Shown in pieces: positions 20,917 to 29,186 of a stretch of 64,000 bases of DNA. This stretch comes from Acinetobacter sp. Marseille-Q1618 (lineage in GTDB: Bacteria; Pseudomonadota; Gammaproteobacteria; Pseudomonadales; Moraxellaceae), in the NCBI RefSeq assembly GCF_902809855.1, contig NZ_CADDWJ010000002.1, forward strand, positions 930,001 to 994,000, given 5' to 3'. The notes beneath the pieces were generated by a model. That model was not told the origin of the DNA. It was given only the letters and a program-made list of their open reading frames with translations, and did not search any database. Every line of letters starts with the position of its first letter. Positions within the stretch are counted from its first letter, which is position 1. The translations under genes were made by a program, and so were the position numbers.

Positions 20917-22416
20917 CTATGCAGTCGCTTGATTTCTTAAAATTAACGGACTTTTGATTTTTAACTGTTGAATCAGGTCATAAATGTGATGAATATTCAA
21001 ACTCATTTTGGCACGCGTACAGGCAACGTACAATAAACGCAGCTCTTCATCACTGATTTTATGTTCAAGTCCATTGATTTTAAACTGGTAATCATCTTCA
21101 AGATGTACCCGATTCCATTCCAAACCTTTGGCTTTATGGGCAGTCGAAATGACATAATCAGCTTGCTCTATCGGGGTGATTTTGGCAAGTGCTTTTTTGA
21201 GTGGGTCTGTACCATGATCATCAACCAATTTCACTAAGGGCTTGATATCACTGCCATCGTTGGTTTCACAATATTCATGTACATCATGCCAAGAATTAAA
21301 CCACGCCAATTCAGGTACATCGGTAACACGTTTGCCTTGTTTGAGCAAACTTGCTGCATCCACAAAACGATTTAGGCGTGCATGATCGGCTTGTAAGCTG
21401 ACTTTGTCACCTTGTACCAAACCTGACAATAACAACTCCATCGCACGGGCATTGGTGCGACATAAAATTGCATCACGCATTTTCGTATGTGGTTTATTGA
21501 CCACAGCCGATTTTAAATCTGGATTGCCCAACAACGGGACAGTTTCATTCAATGCACCCAGTAAACTATTGGCAACGTCGGCAACCGATTCACCAAAACG
21601 AAATGAGGTGGTTAAGCGAGATGCAGGTAAAGGCATTTGCTGCATGGCATTTACAGCACCACGCCACGCATAGATTTGTTGATGGGCATCGCCCACGTAA
21701 ATCACTTGGGTACTGCGCTGACGCAATAAAATACCGAGCATAAGAGGGTCTGCATCTTGCGCTTCATCAAACAACACATAATCCGCAGGAATAACAGGAT
21801 CAGACAACGCCCATAATTTTAAATAAATGTCATGTCCAATACCTGCTTGATGATTTTGATCAATCGATTCCAACCAACGACGTTCAACAGCAGGATACAA
21901 ATGCTTTTGCAAGCTTTCCACATCATCAGGATGCAACCAACTCGGTGCTTGAATATGTCGAGGAGCGGGGTACTGTGAACTGGTCGAACAGAAATAGCTA
22001 ACGGCATTGGCAACCAGACTCGCCAAACGGCTCGGCATCAGAACATATTTTTCATAACGTCCACCCATCATTCTGCGTAATGTAATCGGCTCTAAACGAT
22101 ATTCTTTGGCAATAAAACTTGGACTCAAACGAGGTAAGCGTAGTTTATCGGTGACTCCACGTGGAACGCTACGAAAAGCCAAAGAGTGAAAAGTACGACA
22201 GTCGACATTGCGATGAAATTTATGTTGCGCTTCACTGGCAATGGCTTTGTTAAACGCCAAATACATACCACGACGCTGTGGCATGGCATCACTGATCAGT
22301 TTTAAAGTGGTGGTTTTCCCTGTGCCTGCATAAGCAATCACTTTAAAAGATTGACCTTTTTGAGCTTCTGCGATTGCAAAATTTTGTTCAGAGGTGGGTT
22401 TGAAAATATCAGGCAC
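20917..22416 (-). CDS. UvrD/Rep-like superfamily 1 DNA helicase
   Basis: This SF1A helicase has about 499 residues from the GTG at 22416. The frame runs to a TTG at 22479, but those 21 residues look non-conserved. All core motifs are present: Q-motif TSEQNFAIAEA, motif I AYAGTGKTT, Ia AFNKAIASEA, motif II DEAQDADP, motif III VGDAHQQIYAWRG, motif IV SFRFG, and motif V STAHKAKGLEW. It also has a final ELRLLYVACTRAK. It is shorter than UvrD/Rep (about 700) and resembles the compact FBH1-like branch. The product probably unwinds or remodels DNA in repair or recombination. It is 36 bases upstream of the AAA ATPase, so the two may act together. Confidence 0.88.
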   Translation of the reverse strand: MPDIFKPTSEQNFAIAEAQKGQSFKVIAYAGTGKTTTLKLISDAMPQRRGMYLAFNKAIASEAQHKFHRNVDCRTFHSLAFRSVPRGVTDKLRLPRLSPSFIAKEYRLEPITLRRMMGGRYEKYVLMPSRLASLVANAVSYFCSTSSQYPAPRHIQAPSWLHPDDVESLQKHLYPAVERRWLESIDQNHQAGIGHDIYLKLWALSDPVIPADYVLFDEAQDADPLMLGILLRQRSTQVIYVGDAHQQIYAWRGAVNAMQQMPLPASRLTTSFRFGESVADVANSLLGALNETVPLLGNPDLKSAVVNKPHTKMRDAILCRTNARAMELLLSGLVQGDKVSLQADHARLNRFVDAASLLKQGKRVTDVPELAWFNSWHDVHEYCETNDGSDIKPLVKLVDDHGTDPLKKALAKITPIEQADYVISTAHKAKGLEWNRVHLEDDYQFKINGLEHKISDEELRLLYVACTRAKMSLNIHHIYDLIQQLKIKSPLILRNQATA

Positions 22417-22559
22417 AGTATTAAAAATTCTTTGAATGATGCAAAAATGGAATACACCATCATAGCAAAAATTAACCAAGAAGAATGCTTAAATTTGATG
22501 AGTGCAGTACCCCCAGATTTAAACAAAAATAATAGTTCTTAAATTTAGGCTAAGATCAG

Positions 22560-23048
22560 TTATCGCTGAAAGGCACGTGGTTTCTTTCTACGGATATAAA
22601 TGGTTTTATGCACTTCAGCGATTCTTGAGCCTGATTCATCAAAAATATTCAATACATAAGTACGATGCACAGGTGCAAAATTTTCAGCCAAAGATTTAAC
22701 GTGTTCAATCTCAGCAAAATCTAAGCGAATATCTGCAAAAACGGTGCTGCGTCCCGGCAGTAAAAATTGAATAGTCGCAGACTTGTCCCAAACAATATAT
22801 TTATCACCCAAGTGATGCATCAAGATCAGCATATAAAATGGATCGATCATCGAATACAAACTACCACCAAAATGTGTACCGACAATGTTTTGATTTTTAT
22901 GCGTTAACGGCATTTTGACCCGAACATAATAATTTTTAAGATCAATCTTTTCGATCTCAATCCCTGCACCTTTATAAGGTGAATAATGATTGAGAAAAAA
23001 TTTAGCAACCAGTGGGATTGTCTGTAGTTTCTTGATAACGTTGATCAT
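22560..23048 (-). CDS. DUF4442 / hotdog-fold thioesterase-like protein
   Basis: This protein has 162 residues from the ATG at 23048. The frame extends 25 codons further to 23123, but that extension has no family-like sequence. The hotdog hallmark is the region NIVGTHFGGSLYSMIDPFYMLILMHHLG, where a long helix follows the HFGG turn, and the following strands (WDKSATIQFLLPGRSTVFADI) fit the DUF4442/YiiD-C group. The role may be acyl-thioester hydrolysis or binding, but the substrate is unknown. The gene is divergent from the alpha/beta hydrolase at 23168. Confidence 0.8.
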   Translation of the reverse strand: MINVIKKLQTIPLVAKFFLNHYSPYKGAGIEIEKIDLKNYYVRVKMPLTHKNQNIVGTHFGGSLYSMIDPFYMLILMHHLGDKYIVWDKSATIQFLLPGRSTVFADIRLDFAEIEHVKSLAENFAPVHRTYVLNIFDESGSRIAEVHKTIYIRRKKPRAFQR

Positions 23049-23167
23049 GGTCAATTCTAGTTTAATATTTTTAGACCATAATAAATAATCAATGCTGATG
23101 TGACATTGATCAAAATGCACCATATTGTTATTGCTCAGTCAATGTGAAAATAAAAAGGTATTTTTAA

Positions 23168-24034
23168 ATGCAAGCACAAACTCACTGGATTTCGACTCAG
23201 GATCAACAAAAACTTTTTGCAAAAACATGGGGTAAGCCTGAAAACCCTGCTTTGGTTTTGGTGCATGGTTATCCAGATAATCAAGAAGTATGGGAACCAA
23301 TTATTGAACAATTAATAACAGATTTTTACATTGTGACTTATGATGTGCGTGGTGCAGGACAGTCTTCAGTGGCAAAACGCATCCGTGATTATGCTTTGCC
23401 ACGTTTATCTTTAGACTTAGAATGTGTGGTCAATGAATTATTACCAAATCGTAGTTTTCACTTGGCAGCGCATGACTGGGGTTCGATTCAGTCATGGGAA
23501 TCAGTGACTGAAGCAAAATTTAAAGATCGCATCTTATCCTATACCACTATTTCTGGGCCGTGTTTAGACCATGCTGCATTTTGGATGCGTGATCAATTTT
23601 TAAATGAAAAAAGTAAATTTTTCAAACAATTATTTAAATCTTGGTATATTGTGGCTTTTCAACTACCTGTACTCGCACCAACCGTTTGGCATTTCTTTAA
23701 TCCTGAGCGTTGGGGCATGGTGCTGAGCCAATTAGAGAAAACTAAAGATCTACCACTCAATCCAAATATTTCCAAAGATGGTGAACACGGCATTGCGCTT
23801 TATCGTGCTAATTTTGCGCCACGTTTACTTAAGCCTCGTCAACGTCATGCAGTATGTCCTGTGCAAGCAGTGGTGTTAAAGCGTGATAAATTTGTGAGTC
23901 CTGAGCTGATTGATGAAATGCCAAAATGGGCAAGTCAATTTGAACGTGTAGAAGTCGATGCTAACCACTGGGCTGTACTGAGTCGTCCACAAGAGATTGC
24001 GAATTATATTCGTAATTTTGCACAAAAAAATTAA
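23168..24034 (+). CDS. Alpha/beta hydrolase (epoxide hydrolase/dehalogenase-like)
   Basis: This 288-residue cytoplasmic alpha/beta hydrolase has the oxyanion-hole HGYPDNQEVW at ~37-46 and the nucleophile elbow AAHDWGSIQSW. The nucleophile position is Asp, as in epoxide hydrolases and haloalkane dehalogenases, rather than Ser. The catalytic His is probably in DANHWAVLSRP near the C-terminus. There is no signal peptide. The start at 23168 is the first Met. It is divergent from the DUF4442 gene with a 119-base shared promoter region. The true substrate is unknown. Confidence 0.85.
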   Translation: MQAQTHWISTQDQQKLFAKTWGKPENPALVLVHGYPDNQEVWEPIIEQLITDFYIVTYDVRGAGQSSVAKRIRDYALPRLSLDLECVVNELLPNRSFHLAAHDWGSIQSWESVTEAKFKDRILSYTTISGPCLDHAAFWMRDQFLNEKSKFFKQLFKSWYIVAFQLPVLAPTVWHFFNPERWGMVLSQLEKTKDLPLNPNISKDGEHGIALYRANFAPRLLKPRQRHAVCPVQAVVLKRDKFVSPELIDEMPKWASQFERVEVDANHWAVLSRPQEIANYIRNFAQKN

Positions 24035-24046
24035 AATTAAATCTAT

Positions 24047-24094
24047 AGTTTGGTTTGTAAGTATTTAATTTAAATGTGCTTTACAAACCAAACT
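24047..24094. repeat. 14-bp perfect inverted repeat after the alpha/beta hydrolase gene
   Basis: The arms AGTTTGGTTTGTAA and TTACAAACCAAACT (24047-24060, 24081-24094) are separated by 20 bases. There is no T-run after the second arm, so it is either a weak terminator or an mRNA 3' stabilising stem. Confidence 0.75.
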
Positions 24095-24171
24095 GATAAT
24101 TCAGCTAAATTCAACTCGGAATATCTCTAATCTGTTAAAATAGCCGCTTCGAAAATTCTGAAATTTTTCCC

Positions 24172-25587
24172 ATGAATGCTGTTGTTATTGCAATTGCCGT
24201 GATGTTTATACTGTCACTGGCACGCGTTTCTGTTGTTTTGACTTTAGTTATTTCAGCAATTGTAGGTGGTTTGGTTGCAGGTCTGAGTTTAAAAGAAACT
24301 GTAGAAGCTTTTAATGCAGGCTTGGGGGATGGTGCTGAAGTTGCACTTGCTTATGCTGTATTAGGGGCATTTGCTTTGGCTCTATCAAAGTCTGGGTTGC
24401 CTGACTTATTAGCACATAAGTTAATTGGCTTATTGGGTGGGGAAGCGACCCATAGTAAAGCACGAAAAGTAAAATATTTATTGTTATTTATCTTGCTGAT
24501 TTCTGCGATTTTTTCGCAAAACTTAATTCCTGTACATATTGCCTTTATTCCTGTTTTAGTGCCACCACTTTTAAAAGTGATGAATCATTTAAAACTAGAT
24601 CGTCGTGCAGCAGCATGTGTGTTAACACTTGGTTTGGTTGGAACCTATATCTTTTTACCTGTCGGTTTTGGTGCGATTTTCCTTGAACAAATTTTGATGG
24701 GAAATATTAACAAAATTGGTGCAGCATATCATTTGCATGTAGACCGTTGGATGATGCCAATGGGTATGGCGATTCCTGTTTTAGGTATGGTTATTGGTAC
24801 ATTGGTGGCAGTATTTATCAGTTATCGCAAACCAAGAATATATGTCGATCGCCAAGTTAAAACTGTACAAAATATTGACTTAGATAAACCATTACGTGCA
24901 GTGAATGCTGATGAATTAAAAGCAGATGCCATTGAACTGCAACATGAAGCTAAGCAAGCACCTAGTGTTGCACCAAAAACTATTTTTATGGCAGTACTTG
25001 CAATTGGCTTAACCCTAGCAGCACAGCTTTATTCAGGTTCGATGATTTTGGGTGGCTTAGTTGGGTTTGCTGTTCTTTCTGCATCAGGTATTTTTAAATG
25101 GCAAGACGCAGATGATGTCTTTGTACAGGGCATGCGCATGATGGCATTGGTTGGATTTATTATGATCTCAGCCGCAGGTTTTGCATCAGTGATGACCCAT
25201 ACAGGGGATATTAATAGTTTAGTCAATGGCGTTGTAAATATCATTGGCGATAATCGTGCCTTAGCTGCCTTTTTAATGCTATTTATTGGTCTGTTTGTAA
25301 CGATTGGAATAGGTTCATCTTTCTCCAGTGTACCTGTGCTTGCCGTGATTTATGTACCTTTATGTGTGCAATTCGGTTTTTCACCTTTGGCAACGGTGGC
25401 TTTGATTGGTACAGCCGCAGCTTTAGGCGATGCAGGCTCACCAGCCTCTGATTCAACTTTAGGACCAACAGCAGGTCTAGGTGTGGATGGTCAGCACGAT
25501 CATATTTGGGATACTGTGGTGCCAACTTTTATCCATTTCAATATTCCATTGTTGATTTTTGGCTGGATTGCAGCCATGGTGCTATAA
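24172..25587 (+). CDS. NhaC-family Na+/H+ antiporter-like transporter (COG2056/YuiF group)
   Basis: This 471-residue polytopic membrane protein has about 11-12 hydrophobic segments and no signal peptide. Conserved family stretches include GLGDGAEVALAYAVLGAFALALSKSGLPDLLA near the N-terminus, FSQNLIPVHIAFIPVLVPPLL, and GTAAALGDAGSPASDSTLGPTAGL near the C-terminus. The latter is an Asp/Ser-rich re-entrant region typical of ion-transporter superfamily members. The family is annotated as a Na+/H+ antiporter, while a Bacillus member is implicated in histidine transport, so substrate and coupling ion are uncertain. It is a single-gene unit. Confidence 0.87.
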   Translation: MNAVVIAIAVMFILSLARVSVVLTLVISAIVGGLVAGLSLKETVEAFNAGLGDGAEVALAYAVLGAFALALSKSGLPDLLAHKLIGLLGGEATHSKARKVKYLLLFILLISAIFSQNLIPVHIAFIPVLVPPLLKVMNHLKLDRRAAACVLTLGLVGTYIFLPVGFGAIFLEQILMGNINKIGAAYHLHVDRWMMPMGMAIPVLGMVIGTLVAVFISYRKPRIYVDRQVKTVQNIDLDKPLRAVNADELKADAIELQHEAKQAPSVAPKTIFMAVLAIGLTLAAQLYSGSMILGGLVGFAVLSASGIFKWQDADDVFVQGMRMMALVGFIMISAAGFASVMTHTGDINSLVNGVVNIIGDNRALAAFLMLFIGLFVTIGIGSSFSSVPVLAVIYVPLCVQFGFSPLATVALIGTAAALGDAGSPASDSTLGPTAGLGVDGQHDHIWDTVVPTFIHFNIPLLIFGWIAAMVL

Positions 25588-25898
25588 GCCTAGAAATACT
25601 ATGAGAATAGGAGATGACTTTTTTATTATTTTTTGATATAAGATATTGAAAAATATTTATAGAGGAAGTCATCTCAATTAATATAATCATACTTAATTAG
25701 CTTTCAAAATATAATAATAAAGTTTATTAAAACACTAGGAATTAAAAACCAACCTTTAAGCTATGAATTAAATATAATTTTATATTTTTCAATATCTTGA
25801 AAATATTATTTCAATTTATTTTAAAATGTTGCTTGCAACATGACTAAATGCTGTGTTTAATAATGCTAAGGGTTATTTTTTTCTTGGGGTGTTTAAAA
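25588..25898. other. AT-rich gene-free region with nested inverted repeats upstream of the OmpW-like gene
   Basis: There is no ORF. Perfect arms GAGATGACTT (25611-25620) and AAGTCATCTC (25666-25675) enclose 45 bases. A second perfect 15-base pair of arms, GATATTGAAAAATAT (25642-25656) and its complement (25782-25796), interleaves with the first. The two foldings are mutually exclusive. Confidence 0.6.
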
Positions 25899-26486
25899 AT
25901 GTTAAAACAAATTGCTCTAGTTTCTTTAATGGGAATTTCAACTTTATCTTTTGCTGATTGGCAAGTAAAAGTGGGTGGCTCTGTTATTTCTCCTACTCAA
26001 GATACGAATACAGCTTTAGGTGTAGTGAAAGCTGATCATGAGTTTGCATTTACGCCTTCAGTGGAATATATCTTTGGTGAAACTCCATTCTCTGCTGAAG
26101 TGTTATTGGCAGCACCAATTGGTCATGATGTTTTATTAGATGGTAATAAAGCTGCGAAAATTAAACATCTTCCACCAACAGTGACTTTCAAATATAACTT
26201 GAAGAACTCTACTCCATTCACACCTTATGTTGGTGTAGGTGGTACTGCTTTTATTGCATGGGATGAGTCTGGTGCTGCGAAGAAAGTAAAAGAAGACTTT
26301 GGTTTTGCAGGTCAAATTGGTGTGAACTTTAAACCTGCTGATGCGAAAAACTGGGGTGTATTCTTTGATGCCCGTTATGCACAATTAAGTCCAGAAGTGA
26401 CTTTAATTGATGAGTTAGGTGGTGGTAAATTTGATTTAGACATCGACCCAATGGTATATACATTAGGTTATAGCTACAGATTCTAA
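25899..26486 (+). CDS. ompW: OmpW-family outer membrane protein
   Basis: This protein has 195 residues from the ATG at 25899, preceded by GGGGTG; an upstream in-frame ATG at 25848 lacks a ribosome site and would spoil the signal peptide. Residues 1-19 (MLKQIALVSLMGISTLSFA) are a clear Sec signal. The mature protein starts DWQVKVGGSVISPTQ and ends in the barrel signature YTLGYSYRF with C-terminal Phe. Alternating hydrophobic strands and the TPYVGVGGTAFI and FFDARYAQL motifs fit the eight-strand OmpW barrel, which forms a hydrophobic channel in the outer membrane. A terminator follows. Assignment to OmpW itself rather than a paralogue is likely but not certain. Confidence 0.82.
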   Translation: MLKQIALVSLMGISTLSFADWQVKVGGSVISPTQDTNTALGVVKADHEFAFTPSVEYIFGETPFSAEVLLAAPIGHDVLLDGNKAAKIKHLPPTVTFKYNLKNSTPFTPYVGVGGTAFIAWDESGAAKKVKEDFGFAGQIGVNFKPADAKNWGVFFDARYAQLSPEVTLIDELGGGKFDLDIDPMVYTLGYSYRF

Positions 26487-26513
26487 GTCTTAGAATTAAG
26501 CTGCTTCTCAAAA

Positions 26514-26541
26514 AACCTCAGATTTTTCTGGGGTTTTTTTT
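26514..26541 (+). terminator. Intrinsic terminator of the OmpW-like gene
   Basis: The stem AACCTCAG/CTGGGGTT (one G-T pair) is followed by eight T. Confidence 0.92.
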
Positions 26542-26659
26542 ATGAAAGGAAATTTAAGCAATTGAGTTAAAACTACTAGAATGAAACAAAAAATCATATT
26601 CAAAAACAATGAATTTTCTTATGCTAAATTCAATAATTTTTGAAAAGAGCACTGTGAAA

Positions 26660-27010
26660 ATGATGAATAAATTTTTAGGTATGACTGTGCTATTAAGTGG
26701 CTTATTTTTATTTTCCAATACACAAGCCGCAAGTTTTAAATGTGAAAATGCACATACCAAAACAGAACATGCCATTTGTGAACATCGTACTTTAAATGAT
26801 GCTGATGTAAAAATGGCAACAACCTATAACATCATTAAACGTTTAGTGCCGATGGGAACGCGTGGTGTGATTCAGGATCAGCAAGTCAAATGGTTACGTT
26901 TACGTGATCAGTGCCAAGACAATGTGACCTGCTTAAGTGATGTCTATAAAATGCGTCAACAAAAACTCGATATATACATGGAACGTGTCTATCAACAAGG
27001 ACCATTTTAA
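26660..27010 (+). CDS. Small secreted LprI-like (DUF1311) protein
   Basis: This protein has 116 residues from the ATG at 26660. The upstream frame to 26609 adds residues without a ribosome site. A signal peptide MMNKFLGMTVLLSGLFLFSNTQA precedes the mature ASFKCENAHTKTEHAICEHRTLNDADVKMATTYN. This pattern of paired cysteines with an 'L...D..M...Y' helix is typical of the DUF1311/LprI family, whose Mycobacterium member inhibits lysozyme. Four cysteines in the mature part probably form two disulfides in the periplasm. The function here is inferred only from family. Confidence 0.8.
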   Translation: MMNKFLGMTVLLSGLFLFSNTQAASFKCENAHTKTEHAICEHRTLNDADVKMATTYNIIKRLVPMGTRGVIQDQQVKWLRLRDQCQDNVTCLSDVYKMRQQKLDIYMERVYQQGPF

Positions 27011-27028
27011 TTTTTTTTAGCTTGTGCT

Positions 27029-27056
27029 ATTGAAATATTCTTAAGTCACTCCATTT
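27029..27056 (+). promoter_or_regulatory. Sigma-32 (heat-shock) promoter of htpG
   Basis: The -35-like ATTGAAA (27029-27035; consensus CTTGAAA) and -10-like CTCCATTT (27049-27056; consensus CCCCATNT) are 13 bases apart, inside the 11-16 range for RpoH promoters. They lie 46 bases before the htpG start. Confidence 0.7.
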
Positions 27057-27101
27057 CTAAAGCATTCAATAAAAAAGTGTTATGAATTTAAGGAGTGATT
27101 T

Positions 27102-29027
27102 ATGAGTGAGCAAAGCGCACAAAAGCATAGTTTCCAAGCTGAGGTTGCACAGCTTTTACATTTAGTGACGCATTCACTTTATTCAAACCCTGAAATTTTT
27201 CTACGTGAATTGATTTCAAATGCTTCAGATGCATGTGACAAATTGCGTTTTGAAGGTATTAATCATCCTGATTATTATGAAAATGATCCAAATTTGCATG
27301 TCCGTGTCAGCTTAGATAAAGAGGCAAAGACCATTACCATTTCTGATAATGGGATTGGTTTAACTCAACAAGAAGCGATTGATAACTTAGGAACCATTGC
27401 AAAATCGGGTACCAAAGACTTTATGTCAAAACTTACTGGTGATCAGAAATCTGATGCGCAGTTGATTGGTCAGTTTGGGGTAGGTTTTTATTCAGGTTTT
27501 ATCGTTGCTGAGAAAATCACAGTAGAGTCACGCCGTGCAGGTGAGCCAGCGACTGATGGTGTGCGTTGGATCAGCACAGGAACAGGTGATTTTGAAGTTG
27601 AGCAAATCAACAAAGAGAGCCGTGGTACAGACATTATTTTACATTTACGTGATGATGCACTTGAATATTTAGAATCTTATAAGGTTAAACAAATCATCAA
27701 TAAATATTCTGATCACATCAGCTTGCCAATCGAAATGCAAAAAGAAGTTTGGCAGGAAGAAGTTACCGAGGGTGAGGAGGATAATGCTACAAGCGGCGGT
27801 CAGTATGTAAAAACTGATGAGTGGGAAGCGATTAACTCTGCAAGTGCATTGTGGACACGGAATAAAAATGAGATCAGTGAAGAACAATATGTCGAGTTCT
27901 ACAAAAATTTAACGCATGACTTTGAAGCACCATTGGCATGGGCGCATAACCGTGTCGAAGGCAGCACGGAATATACACAATTGCTGTATGTGCCGAGCAA
28001 AGCACCAGGTAATCTTTTCACGCGTGAAGCCAAAGCAGGGATTAAACTCTATGTAAAACGTGTATTTATTATGGATGATGCGGATAATCTGATTCCAAAT
28101 TATTTACGTTTTGTACAAGGCGTGGTGGACAGTGCTGATCTTCCGCTTAACGTCAGCCGTGAACTTTTACAAGAAAGTCGTGATGTTAAAACCATTCGTG
28201 AGGGAAATACTCGTCGTATTCTTACCATGTTGGATAGCTTGGCAAAATCAGACGATGAAAAAGACCAAGAAAAATTCAAAACCTTCTATGCTGAGTTTGG
28301 TTCGGTAATTAAAGAAGGTTTGGGTGAGGACTTTACCAATCGTGAACGTATTTTAAAATTATTACGTTTTGCAACATCAAGCAATGATGAGGTTTCGACT
28401 TCATTAGAAGCCTATAAATCACGTATGAAAGAAGGGCAAAAAGCCATTTATTACGTGACAGCAGATAGTTTGGCTGCAGCGAAGAATTCTCCACAGCTTG
28501 AATTGTTCCGTAAAAAAGACATTGAAGTCTTGCTCATGGCAGATCGTGTAGATGAATGGGCAATGGAGTTTGTACATGAGTTTGACGGCACGCCAATGCA
28601 AAATGTGGCAAAAGGTGCGGTGGACTTAGGTGATTTACAAGATGCAGAAGAGAAAAAAGCGCTTGAAGCAGCAGCAGAGCAATTTAAACCTGTCGTTGAA
28701 AAATTGTCTGATTCGCTTAAAGCAAAAACCAAAGAAGTGCGTGTTACGACACGTTTGGTTGACTCACCAGCATGCTTGGTGACCAGTGAGGGTGAGCTTT
28801 CTCCACAATTGATTCGTATGTTGAAACAAGCAGGTCAAGCTGTTCCTGAGTCAAAACCGATTCTTGAAATCAATCCAGAGCATCCATTGGTGAAGAAATT
28901 GAAAGGTTCAGCACAGTTTGATGATCTTGCCAATGTGATCTTTGATCAAGCAGTAATAGCAGAAGGTGGTTTACCTGATGACCCTGCGGAATATGTAAAA
29001 CGTATTAATAACTTATTGTTAAAATAA
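27102..29027 (+). CDS. htpG: Molecular chaperone HtpG (bacterial Hsp90)
   Basis: This 641-residue Hsp90 homodimeric ATP-dependent chaperone acts late in protein folding in the cytoplasm. The N-terminal GHKL ATPase has [17 protein letters not shown] (catalytic Glu, Mg-binding Asn), SDNGIGLT and [16 protein letters not shown]. The middle domain has the [20 protein letters not shown] loop with the conserved catalytic Arg. The C-terminal dimerisation domain is present but, as usual in bacteria, has no MEEVD tail. The ATG follows an AAGGAG ribosome site, and the gene has a heat-shock-type promoter and its own terminator. Confidence 0.98.
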   Translation: MSEQSAQKHSFQAEVAQLLHLVTHSLYSNPEIFLRELISNASDACDKLRFEGINHPDYYENDPNLHVRVSLDKEAKTITISDNGIGLTQQEAIDNLGTIAKSGTKDFMSKLTGDQKSDAQLIGQFGVGFYSGFIVAEKITVESRRAGEPATDGVRWISTGTGDFEVEQINKESRGTDIILHLRDDALEYLESYKVKQIINKYSDHISLPIEMQKEVWQEEVTEGEEDNATSGGQYVKTDEWEAINSASALWTRNKNEISEEQYVEFYKNLTHDFEAPLAWAHNRVEGSTEYTQLLYVPSKAPGNLFTREAKAGIKLYVKRVFIMDDADNLIPNYLRFVQGVVDSADLPLNVSRELLQESRDVKTIREGNTRRILTMLDSLAKSDDEKDQEKFKTFYAEFGSVIKEGLGEDFTNRERILKLLRFATSSNDEVSTSLEAYKSRMKEGQKAIYYVTADSLAAAKNSPQLELFRKKDIEVLLMADRVDEWAMEFVHEFDGTPMQNVAKGAVDLGDLQDAEEKKALEAAAEQFKPVVEKLSDSLKAKTKEVRVTTRLVDSPACLVTSEGELSPQLIRMLKQAGQAVPESKPILEINPEHPLVKKLKGSAQFDDLANVIFDQAVIAEGGLPDDPAEYVKRINNLLLK

Positions 29028-29044
29028 ACGAGTTATACTGAAAG

Positions 29045-29074
29045 AAAGCCTGTCGTGAGCGATGGGCTTTTTTT
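29045..29074 (+). terminator. Intrinsic terminator of htpG
   Basis: An 11-bp stem AAAGCCTGTCG with its complement (two G-T pairs), TGAG loop and seven T. Confidence 0.92.
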
Positions 29075-29122
29075 ATGTGTTTCCATTAATTTATGTTGAA
29101 AATTTAAGCAAAAAAATGCAAT

Positions 29123-29169
29123 TGTGGATAACATAAAAAGATCAGTGGATAAGTCTTCACTTATCCACA
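29123..29169. promoter_or_regulatory. Cluster of three DnaA boxes
   Basis: TGTGGATAA at 29123-29131 and TTATCCACA at 29161-29169 are perfect R-type DnaA boxes in opposite orientation. AGTGGATAA at 29144-29152 is a one-mismatch box, and a GATC lies at 29140-29143. The last two boxes also form a hairpin GTGGATAAG/CTTATCCAC with a 6-base loop. On the minus strand this hairpin is followed by TTTTT, so part of the signal may be a terminator for the gene at 29187. Confidence 0.5.
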
Positions 29170-29186
29170 GCTGCTCAAAATAGCTT

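Noticed and set aside
19492..22416. Assignment of the ATPase-helicase pair as a Gabija system
   Set aside because: The ATPase lacks a recognisable TOPRIM nuclease domain and the gene order and sizes do not fit GajA-GajB; kept only as an open finding.
22351..22542. 63-codon plus-strand frame overlapping the helicase start
   Set aside because: No ribosome site, most of it is antisense to the helicase 5' region, and the residue composition is not protein-like.
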